Shown: piece after piece, positions 1-5,737 of the stretch
Numbering within the stretch: the first letter of the stretch is position 1
Layout: each line of letters starts with the position of its first letter
From: Candidatus Hydrogenedentota bacterium
GTDB lineage: Bacteria > Hydrogenedentota > Hydrogenedentia > Hydrogenedentales > SLHB01
Direction: 5' to 3'
DNA length: 5,737 nt
NCBI GenBank assembly: GCA_029262095.1
Contig: JAJDAB010000667.1
Location: forward strand, 1 to 5,737
Translations under genes and position numbers: made by a program
The notes under the pieces: generated by a model
The model's database searches: none
Told to the model about the DNA's origin: nothing
The model's input: only the letters and a program-made list of their open reading frames with translations

Positions 1-3
1 GCG

Positions 4-1650
4 ATGAAACGTGTTGGAATCGTGACGATCGGGCTGTTCATATCTTCCTGCCTCGCCAGCGGCCAAGCCGAAAACGTACCCAAGACGATCGATGAGGCAT
101 GGGCCTTGGCGAAAGTGAGGCTCGACGCCGGTGTCGCCCCACAATGGCAAGTTCGCTACCGCGTGGGCGCGCTCTTCGTTGACGAGGAATTTGAGGCGCT
201 TGAATTCATCGCGAACGAGTTCCGCGAGAACAAAGAACGCTGGGGCTACGGCCGCTGGAAATTGGAATCGTTTTACTACGGATGTGAGCACGGACGGGGA
301 ATGATGCGACCACGCGCTCAACCGATTCCCTACGTGCAGCGGTGCCAGCGCTGGGTCGAGCAGTATCCCAATTCCATTACGGCAAAGATCGTGCTCGCAC
401 GCGTGCGGATAGATTTGGCGTGGAAAGCGCGTGGCGGCGGCTGGGCCTCAGAAGTGAAGGAAGAAGGCTGGGCCGGGATGCAACGGCATCTGAATGCCGC
501 CTGGGAAGTATTGAAAGAAGCGGAAGCACTTCCAGCGTCCGATCCGGAACTGTATCCACTGATGATTCGCTCGGCGAAGTTGATGGGGAAATCCTACGCG
601 GAACTTCGCGAGTTGTATGAAAAGGGATTGGAAGTTGAGCGAGGCTATCCGCCGCTGTACATGGCCCACGCCTGGACGATGATGCCGCGGTGGGGCGGGG
701 CGCTTGGCGATGTCGAAGCATTCGCGCGCGAGGCGACCGATGCCGCGAGTCCCGTGCCCGGCACCGCGCCGTACGTCTGGATTGCGAACGACTACAACGG
801 CATGACCGCGACAACGACGTTCATTCACCGGTTCGACTGGTCGTCCGATCTGTTGCAGGAAGGGTTTACGGATCTACTGAGCGTTTACCCCGATGATCGC
901 TGGGTTCAGAATATTCGCGCACGGTTGGCGAGTCTCATGCAAGACCGGGAAGAGTCGAAAAAGGCGTTCGCGATCATCGGACGCAATTTCGATACTGGTG
1001 TTTGGCCGGACAAGTTTTTGTACGGTCGGTGGAAGCGCTGGGCGGAGAATGACGCCGCATGGCCCGGAGGTAATGGCGTTCATTACGGAGTCCGTTGGGA
1101 CGATCCTCGATTGTGCGCGGCATACCTGGATGGCGGAGACGCTATTGATGCAACGGACGAATGGGGTTATACACCGTTGCAGTATGCGGCAAAGATCGGC
1201 AAGGTGAATGCGGCACAATTCCTCATTGAACGGGGCGCAGATGTCAGTGATGGCAAAGCGACCATGGGGTCGCCCTTGTTGACAGCCTCCCAATTTGGGC
1301 AAGTCGAGATGATGAAACTATTGATCGAACATGGCGCCGACCCCACAACGTCGAACAAGCTCTATGGCAATACACCGCTTACTACGGCCGCATCGAATCG
1401 CCGATTCGAAGTTGTGAAATTCCTCCTGGAAAATCCATCAGTCAATGTGAATGTTGCGGACAAGAGCGGACGGAGCGCGCTGTTCTGGGCCGGATCGCGT
1501 GGTCACGTCCCGATGATCAAGGTACTCCTAGACGCAGGATCCGATATTAATCAGCGTGCGAAATCCGGAAAGACCGCCTTGTATTGGGCGAGACAGAACA
1601 AGCGAGTAAAAGCGATCGAAGTGTTGGAATCTCGTGGCGCATCGCTCTGA
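4..1650 (+). CDS. Secreted DUF4034-like protein with C-terminal ankyrin repeats
   Basis: A 548-residue protein of unknown exact function. Residues 1-20 look like a short export signal: MKR, a hydrophobic stretch (4-13), then I-S-S-C with Cys16 as a lipobox-like cysteine. An alternative signal peptidase I site lies after A-S-G (18-20), so lipoprotein versus soluble periplasmic protein is undecided. Residues about 60-345 are helical and tryptophan-rich. Features such as a W-x-x-R-G-G-G-W stretch (140-147), E-G-W (154-156) and M-P-R-W-G-G (227-232) recall the DUF4034 family; this match is from memory and moderate. From about 366 to the end come five ankyrin repeats starting near residues 387, 421, 454, 488 and 521, with G-x-T-P-L or G-x-(S/T)-A-L openings and L-L-(I/L)-x-x-G-A-D type ends. 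Ankyrin repeats bind proteins, so a scaffold or inhibitor role in the envelope is an inference. The ATG was chosen because it begins the signal peptide; its ribosome site lies outside the window. hemY follows after 11 nt. Confidence 0.88.
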   Translation: MKRVGIVTIGLFISSCLASGQAENVPKTIDEAWALAKVRLDAGVAPQWQVRYRVGALFVDEEFEALEFIANEFRENKERWGYGRWKLESFYYGCEHGRGMMRPRAQPIPYVQRCQRWVEQYPNSITAKIVLARVRIDLAWKARGGGWASEVKEEGWAGMQRHLNAAWEVLKEAEALPASDPELYPLMIRSAKLMGKSYAELRELYEKGLEVERGYPPLYMAHAWTMMPRWGGALGDVEAFAREATDAASPVPGTAPYVWIANDYNGMTATTTFIHRFDWSSDLLQEGFTDLLSVYPDDRWVQNIRARLASLMQDREESKKAFAIIGRNFDTGVWPDKFLYGRWKRWAENDAAWPGGNGVHYGVRWDDPRLCAAYLDGGDAIDATDEWGYTPLQYAAKIGKVNAAQFLIERGADVSDGKATMGSPLLTASQFGQVEMMKLLIEHGADPTTSNKLYGNTPLTTAASNRRFEVVKFLLENPSVNVNVADKSGRSALFWAGSRGHVPMIKVLLDAGSDINQRAKSGKTALYWARQNKRVKAIEVLESRGASL

Positions 1651-1661
1651 TCGACTGAATC

Positions 1662-3020
1662 ATGACTGAATCGCACCAAACCATAATCATCGGCGGAGGC
1701 ATTACCGGGCTGTGTACTGGCAATCTCTTATTGCAGCACGATGCAGACGCGTCCCTGATGGTCCTCGAATCTGCGTCGGAACCGGGCGGGACCGCGCGGA
1801 CCGACGGAACAGAGGGGTTCACCTGCGATTGGGGTCCAAACGGATTTCTCGACCGCGAACCGTTGACCTTGGATTGGGTGCGATCACTTGGGCTGGGCGA
1901 CGCGATCATTCGCGCGAACGAGGCGGCGGCACATCGGTTCATTTACAAGGCAGGTGAATTGATTGAAATTGTTCCCCCACCAGGATTCCTGAAATCGCCG
2001 CTGTTGTCGGTGCTCGGCCGCGCTCGATTGTTATGTGAACCGTTCGTACCGGCCAAGCGTAATGGCGAGGCGGAATCGATTTGGTCTTTCGCTGCGCGTC
2101 GCATTGGAACGGAGGCCGCGGATACGTTGGTGTCGTGCATGGTTTCTGGAATACATGGGGGCGATGCCAAGCAGCTATCGCTGGAGCATTGTTTTCCGCG
2201 CATGGCCGCGATGGAGCGCGAACATGGCAGTCTGTTCAAAGCACTCCGCGCCCAGCGCAAGTCGAGCCCCGGGGCGAGTCCGATGGGTCCGGGTGGCACA
2301 CTCACTTCATTTCCTAGAGGTATGGGCACACTGACCCGGCGAGCAGCCGAGGTGTTGGGCGACCGTGTGCGATTCAATACTGCCGTGCGGGGTGTTGAGC
2401 GGAATGGTGCCGGTTACGTCGTCAATACGGAATCTGGAGAAAAGCTAGAGGCTGAACACGTGGTCATTGCAGCACCCTCGTATGTGGCTGCCTCGATCCT
2501 AAAAGAGATGGATGATGCGTTAGCGGCCGCCTTGGACGAGATCAACTACGCGCCGATCGCGGTTCTGAGTGTGGGATACAAACGTGATCGCGTGCGGCAT
2601 GACCTCAACGGATTTGGATTCTTAGCGCCCCGCAATCAAGGCCTTCGTGTTCTTGGATCGATTTGGACGTCATCGGTCTTTCCTGATCAAGCACCGGAGG
2701 GACATGTCCTGTTCCGTACGATGTATGGCGGCGCAACCGATTCTACAGTCCTTGAGCTATCTGATGATGGGTTAATCGACCTTTTCAATAAAGAAGTCGC
2801 CCCGTTGGTTCAAGCGGATCAGGGGCCGGATTTCGTGCGAATATTTCGTCACCAACGCGGAATACCTCAGTATGGATTGAGGCACGGTGCTATTTTGGAA
2901 GCACTGGATGCGGGTGAAAATCGCAATCACGGACTCATCTTAGCGGGCAACGCGTACCGAGGAATCGGTGTGAACGATTGCGTGGTTTCCGCGCACCGAG
3001 CGGTGAATCTACTTCGCTAA
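1662..3020 (+). CDS. hemY: Oxygen-dependent protoporphyrinogen oxidase (HemY type, FAD)
   Basis: A 452-residue flavoenzyme of the family that oxidises protoporphyrinogen IX to protoporphyrin IX with O2, the penultimate step of protoheme synthesis, usually as a peripheral inner-membrane protein. The N-terminal FAD fold is clear: G-G-G-I-T-G (11-16), the ribose-binding acid Glu36, and the following G-G-x-x-R (42-46). Family signatures follow: S-L-E-x-x-F-P-R (173-180) leading to E-R-E-H-G-S-L; G-F-G-F-L (317-321); W-T-S-S-x-F-P-x-x-A-P (335-345); and the C-terminal FAD motif G-N-A-Y-R-G-I-G-V-N-D-C (429-440). Length is normal and the protein looks intact. In some Gram-positive lineages the same family acts on coproporphyrinogen III (CgoX); that cannot be excluded by eye, but the likely Gram-negative host favours the classical role. 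The ATG puts the FAD motif at the usual distance from the N-terminus, though no good Shine-Dalgarno sequence precedes it, so coupling to the gene 11 nt upstream is possible. Its end overlaps the opposite-strand acyltransferase gene. Confidence 0.93.
   Translation: MTESHQTIIIGGGITGLCTGNLLLQHDADASLMVLESASEPGGTARTDGTEGFTCDWGPNGFLDREPLTLDWVRSLGLGDAIIRANEAAAHRFIYKAGELIEIVPPPGFLKSPLLSVLGRARLLCEPFVPAKRNGEAESIWSFAARRIGTEAADTLVSCMVSGIHGGDAKQLSLEHCFPRMAAMEREHGSLFKALRAQRKSSPGASPMGPGGTLTSFPRGMGTLTRRAAEVLGDRVRFNTAVRGVERNGAGYVVNTESGEKLEAEHVVIAAPSYVAASILKEMDDALAAALDEINYAPIAVLSVGYKRDRVRHDLNGFGFLAPRNQGLRVLGSIWTSSVFPDQAPEGHVLFRTMYGGATDSTVLELSDDGLIDLFNKEVAPLVQADQGPDFVRIFRHQRGIPQYGLRHGAILEALDAGENRNHGLILAGNAYRGIGVNDCVVSAHRAVNLLR
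3009..3020. other. Tail-to-tail coding overlap between hemY and the WS/DGAT gene
   Basis: The final codons of hemY (ending TAA at 3018-3020) and the final codons of the opposite-strand acyltransferase (ending TAG, read from 3011 to 3009) share 12 bp. There is therefore no room for a dedicated terminator between the convergent genes, and transcripts from each side probably run into the other gene. Both protein ends look natural for their families, so neither stop appears to be a sequencing artefact. Confidence 0.9.
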
Positions 3021-4532
3021 TTCCTGCGGGATGTCGTCGAATGTCTCGATCTCAATCGGATCAACGCCCGCCGTGTTACGCAATTCCACAAACGACTCTG
3101 CGACCTCTTCCGCCAACTGCCGTACATCCGGTACCGATTCCGCGTCGGCCGCGAAACAGACGTGCAAATGATCTTCGCAGGACATCGCCGCACACGAGAG
3201 GCCGCTTGCCGGAATGACCGGGCCCATTGGGTGACGGACCAGTAACTTATGGCCAAGGGTATACGTCGCGAACTCGGGGCCTGGCATATTGCTCACGTAC
3301 AGGTGAAGATTCGGTTTCCCCGGCATCTTCGCCATGAAACGTTGATACGGCGGCCATCCCGCAAGTCCGAACGCGAATCGCATTCCAGGCGGGGTTAGTG
3401 CGGCCTCGAAGCCATCGAGGAATACGCGGACGCCGTATCCGACGTTATACGCCTTCGCTTCGCGCATCGATTCGGTAATGCCATGGAGACGTTCAACTGG
3501 GTGTTCAATGCCGTAGGGGACTAGGAGCGGTGCGGACCCCACATGATTTCCTAGGGGTACGTCGGTATCTTCGGTGCGAATGTTCGTAGGAACTTGAAGT
3601 CGCATGAATTTGCCGGTCGTGTCATGACCATTTCGCACGGTGTACTTTTCGAATCCGCCCGCGACGGTAGCGAGCAACACATCGTTCACCGTTCCGCCGG
3701 ACTTTGTGCGAATGCCCCTCATCTCCGTGAGGGGAAGGCTCACCGTGCCAAAGTGGACGCGGCCGCTCAATCCGCGATTGAATGGGTACCGAATGGTCGG
3801 TGTCTGGGTATACCGCCAGACAAGCTTGAGCGCTTGCCAGAAGTGGGCCGAGGAAACCCGCCGCCGGTATCGGCCAAGCCGTTTTGGTAAGCCTGCAATG
3901 CCCGTAATGGTCGCTCGCATGTTATCCCGAAGGGCGCGCGCTATACGGCTTGATGCCGATGGTATCGGCGGCGCTTTGGGAAGTTGCGGAAGCGGTGTGC
4001 CGGGTGCGATCGGGTCAGGTACAACGCGATCGACTTCAATATTTGCCATCATGACTTTGAGCGCACCCATGCCGTCGGTCAACGCATGATGAATCTTCGC
4101 GAATGATGCAGATCGTCCGTCCGACAACCCGTGGATAAGATACATACGCCATAACGGTTTATTCGGATCGAGTCGTTCGTTAGCAAGGCGTTCGGTCAGC
4201 GACCATAATTGTTCTTCAGTACCCGGAGCGTCGAGATGTAACAATTGGATATGGTAGTCGACATCGAAATCGGGAACGTATTCCCAGGTGGGATGCCCCA
4301 ATCCGAATGGCACGTGCACAGGACACTGCAAAAATTTCGGCACTTCTGGGATTACTTCAAGCATGCGGTGCCGCATATTCTCGAAAGGGACTACGCCATC
4401 GAAAATGCTAAGGCCACAACCCTCGTGGCCGGTGAGTTCATTATCGAGATAGATGAATGCAGAGTCGTGTCTGCTTAGTCGCTCGGTCTCAACGGAATGC
4501 GGCGAATTCTTACTTTGATCTTCGGACTGCAA
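3009..4532 (-). CDS. WS/DGAT-family O-acyltransferase (wax ester/triacylglycerol synthase), distal paralog
   Basis: A 507-residue, apparently complete member of the bifunctional wax ester synthase/acyl-CoA:diacylglycerol acyltransferase family, which moves an acyl group from acyl-CoA to a fatty alcohol or diacylglycerol to form storage lipid at the inner face of the membrane. The start region L-S-R-H-D-S-A-F-I-Y-L (19-29) matches the family's usual N-terminus, with about 18 extra polar residues before it. P-L-W sits at 126-128, the catalytic H-H-A-L-T-D-G (HHxxxDG) at 148-154, the N-D motif at 283-284 inside G-G-T-V-N-D-V-L-L, L-G-N at 327-329 and S-N-M-P-G-P at 414-419. All signature residues are present, so it is likely active; substrate choice cannot be read from sequence. 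The start is TTG; no ATG or GTG lies nearby in frame, and an AGGA sits 8 nt upstream. It is the second gene after a paralog on the same strand and its last codons overlap the end of hemY. Confidence 0.94.
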   Translation of the reverse strand: MQSEDQSKNSPHSVETERLSRHDSAFIYLDNELTGHEGCGLSIFDGVVPFENMRHRMLEVIPEVPKFLQCPVHVPFGLGHPTWEYVPDFDVDYHIQLLHLDAPGTEEQLWSLTERLANERLDPNKPLWRMYLIHGLSDGRSASFAKIHHALTDGMGALKVMMANIEVDRVVPDPIAPGTPLPQLPKAPPIPSASSRIARALRDNMRATITGIAGLPKRLGRYRRRVSSAHFWQALKLVWRYTQTPTIRYPFNRGLSGRVHFGTVSLPLTEMRGIRTKSGGTVNDVLLATVAGGFEKYTVRNGHDTTGKFMRLQVPTNIRTEDTDVPLGNHVGSAPLLVPYGIEHPVERLHGITESMREAKAYNVGYGVRVFLDGFEAALTPPGMRFAFGLAGWPPYQRFMAKMPGKPNLHLYVSNMPGPEFATYTLGHKLLVRHPMGPVIPASGLSCAAMSCEDHLHVCFAADAESVPDVRQLAEEVAESFVELRNTAGVDPIEIETFDDIPQELAK

Positions 4533-4540
4533 ACTACTAT

Positions 4541-4544
4541 TCCT
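4541..4544 (-). promoter_or_regulatory. Shine-Dalgarno-like AGGA before the TTG start
   Basis: Read on the - strand, AGGA is followed by 8 nt and then the TTG at 4532-4530. The spacing is normal for a ribosome binding site and supports this TTG as the real start of the distal WS/DGAT gene. The only other nearby in-frame possibility upstream before a stop is an ATT. Confidence 0.6.
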
Positions 4545-4556
4545 AATCGAGTTAAT

Positions 4557-4595
4557 GAATTCTCACGAGCTTCCGGTGATCCTCTGGGAGAATTC
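4557..4595. repeat. Inverted repeat in the gap between the two WS/DGAT genes
   Basis: Perfect 8-nt arms, GAATTCTC at 4557-4564 and GAGAATTC at 4588-4595, are separated by 23 nt. The repeat sits 25 nt or more upstream of the distal gene's TTG start. It could be a regulator-binding site or a weak RNA stem. Each arm contains the palindrome GAATTC, which raises the odds of a chance match. No poly-T tract follows on either strand. Confidence 0.35.
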
Positions 4596-4608
4596 TGGCT
4601 GCCGGGGA

Positions 4609-4631
4609 TCGATGCTGGTATTCAGTATCGA
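4609..4631. repeat. Near-perfect hairpin directly after the proximal WS/DGAT stop
   Basis: Arms of 9 nt (4609-4617 and 4623-4631) pair around the 5-nt loop GTATT, with one imperfect position (4614 with 4626: G-U on + strand RNA, A-C on - strand RNA). On the - strand the repeat begins at the base just after the TAG stop. No T-run follows, so it is not a typical intrinsic terminator; it could slow 3' decay of the upstream message, or be chance. Confidence 0.45.
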
Positions 4632-5737
4632 CTACCCAACCCCAGCGACGGGCTTTGTGTCCATGCGATCTTCTGGTTGCCCTAAATCGCTTTTGCCGCT
4701 TTTTTCGACCAATTGGTCGAGGGCTTCCACAGTATAACGCATTAGGGCATCGACACCTGGCGTTACCGCGGCGTCTCCGGTGTAGCTAATTTCGAGGAGC
4801 TGATCATAGGTGAGTGCTCCGCACACCATTCCGTGATTGGGCAGGAGCGGGACAAGTACATGTCGATGCAGAATCTTGCGCCCGGCAATATAGAGTGGAA
4901 TGCGTGGCCGCGGCAGATTGGTAACGAACATATTGGTCCCGACAGGTCGTTTCAGGGCTTTTTCGAGTTTGCGCAACCAACGATTGCCGTATAATGTTTC
5001 AGAAAGCATCAGACCTGGAGGCGTCATTGCGGTTTGAATGCACTGAATCGCGTAATGAAGGCCCAACGCCATTTTCAAACGCTTCACTTTACTTGTGCGC
5101 TCAATCACGGCTTTTAATCGTTCGACCGGATCTTCGATATCGAGACGAATGTGAACGGGTGCCGGAGCAGCTAAGTTGCCCATCTTGCCATATTGATCCG
5201 GCATACGGACATTGGTCGGCATTTGAAACTTGAAGTACTTGCCCTCGATATCCAGACCGCACTCGTCCGCGTATCGTTTAACACCGCCGGTCACAATCGA
5301 GAGCAACACGTCGTTTATAGTGCCGCCATGTTTGGCCCCAAGTTCACGCATGAGGTCGAAGGGTACAGACGTTTTCGCGAAGGCTACTTTGCCCGAAGGC
5401 GGCCCGTTAAATGGAAAACGCAGACCCGGTGCCCCGTCACACTCACGCAGAGCGGCGAACCCGTCGCGAAACGCCTGAGATCGCATGGCTCGGATAGTTT
5501 GAAGAATCGATTTCGGACTACGTTTCAGAACTGCCACCGCGCCAACCGCGTCGTCCATGATCGCGTGGATCAGCGATTGGAATGCATTTGGTGTCGGCGG
5601 CATTTTCTCGCCCTCGGTGGACAAATCGCCATCGCCGATGGGACCCAGGTCGTACAACGCCTTTGCAACTAGGGCAGCGGACGTACCGTCCACCACACAA
5701 TGGTGCATGATGTGAACAATCGCGGAGCGATCCCCTT
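4632..5737 (-). CDS. WS/DGAT-family O-acyltransferase, proximal paralog, N-terminus cut by window edge
   Basis: The C-terminal three quarters or so of a second WS/DGAT acyltransferase. The reading frame stays open to the right edge: G-D-R-S-A-I-V-H-I precedes the methionine at 5706-5708, which is internal, because the next residues are the catalytic H-H-C-V-V-D-G motif (HHxxxDG, codons at 5685-5705), normally about 130-150 residues into the protein. Further family features are G-G-T-I-N-D-V-L-L with the N-D pair (132-133 counted from that methionine), P-T-N-V-R, G-N (177-178) and T-N-L-P-R-P (263-268), which replaces the common S-N-V-P-G-P. It is a divergent paralog of the next gene: across the 41-residue block from G-G-T to P-T-N-x-R, 21 residues are identical. 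Stop is TAG. It is probably cotranscribed with the downstream paralog, 99 nt away. The acyl acceptor is unknown. Confidence 0.92.
   Translation of the reverse strand, partial: GDRSAIVHIMHHCVVDGTSAALVAKALYDLGPIGDGDLSTEGEKMPPTPNAFQSLIHAIMDDAVGAVAVLKRSPKSILQTIRAMRSQAFRDGFAALRECDGAPGLRFPFNGPPSGKVAFAKTSVPFDLMRELGAKHGGTINDVLLSIVTGGVKRYADECGLDIEGKYFKFQMPTNVRMPDQYGKMGNLAAPAPVHIRLDIEDPVERLKAVIERTSKVKRLKMALGLHYAIQCIQTAMTPPGLMLSETLYGNRWLRKLEKALKRPVGTNMFVTNLPRPRIPLYIAGRKILHRHVLVPLLPNHGMVCGALTYDQLLEISYTGDAAVTPGVDALMRYTVEALDQLVEKSGKSDLGQPEDRMDTKPVAGVG

Noticed and set aside
377..828. Long antisense reading frames of 126-145 codons under the ankyrin gene
   Set aside because: They are low-complexity, Arg/Ser/Pro-rich translations lying fully opposite a gene with clear domains; typical shadows in GC-rich DNA.
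1943..2377. 144-codon - strand frame opposite hemY
   Set aside because: It lies entirely opposite conserved hemY motifs and its translation shows no recognisable domain.
4557..4631. Intrinsic terminator between the WS/DGAT genes
   Set aside because: Inverted repeats exist but no T-tract follows on the - strand, and the first stem has a mismatch.
4497..4737. Small + strand frames across the gap between the WS/DGAT genes
   Set aside because: Most of their length is antisense to the two acyltransferases, and no ribosome site or family similarity was seen.
5193..5672. 159-codon + strand frame opposite the proximal WS/DGAT gene
   Set aside because: It is antisense to the conserved catalytic and N-D regions, has Arg-rich composition and no recognisable fold.
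5706..5708. ATG as the start of the proximal WS/DGAT gene
   Set aside because: It falls directly before the catalytic HHxxxDG motif and the frame is open further to the window edge, so it is an internal methionine.
1..5737. CRISPR array, insertion sequence, tRNA or other mobile element
   Set aside because: No spaced direct repeats, transposase-like frames, terminal repeats or tRNA-like sequences were seen; the DNA is nearly fully occupied by four ordinary genes.

Overview
The window holds four protein-coding genes in two convergent pairs, with almost no non-coding DNA. On the + strand are a secreted DUF4034-like/ankyrin-repeat protein (4-1650) and, 11 nt later, an oxygen-dependent protoporphyrinogen oxidase of the HemY type (1662-3020). 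On the - strand are two tandem paralogous acyltransferases of the wax ester synthase/diacylglycerol acyltransferase (WS/DGAT) family. The promoter-proximal one enters from the right edge and is cut by it (visible 5737-4632). The second (4532-3009) follows after a 99-nt gap. The two pairs meet tail to tail with a 12-bp overlap of coding sequence, at the stop codons of hemY and the distal WS/DGAT gene.

The organism is most likely a Gram-negative aerobic bacterium. HemY uses O2 as electron acceptor, and WS/DGAT enzymes make neutral storage lipid (wax esters or triacylglycerol), often in several paralogs per genome. A short secretion signal with a lipobox-like cysteine, followed by a soluble ankyrin domain, fits an envelope or periplasmic protein. 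Base composition is moderately GC-rich by eye and looks even across all four genes, with no visible mobile element. I cannot place the taxon: storage-lipid-making marine Gammaproteobacteria and Myxococcota-type or other uncultured lineages are both possible. Actinobacteria, rich in WS/DGATs, seem less likely given the modest GC and the envelope protein.

Functionally, the left pair may be one transcription unit (11-nt spacing), but ankyrin protein and heme synthesis have no known link. The right pair is probably one transcript for acyl-CoA-dependent storage-lipid synthesis. The 99-nt gap between its genes carries two inverted repeats and a Shine-Dalgarno-like AGGA before a TTG start. No RNA gene, CRISPR array, insertion sequence, tRNA or origin was seen, and no gene-free stretch exceeds 100 nt. 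Nothing here clearly amounts to an undescribed system. The points most worth a second look are the DUF4034-ankyrin architecture, the structured gap between the acyltransferase genes, and the sequence divergence of the two acyltransferase paralogs.
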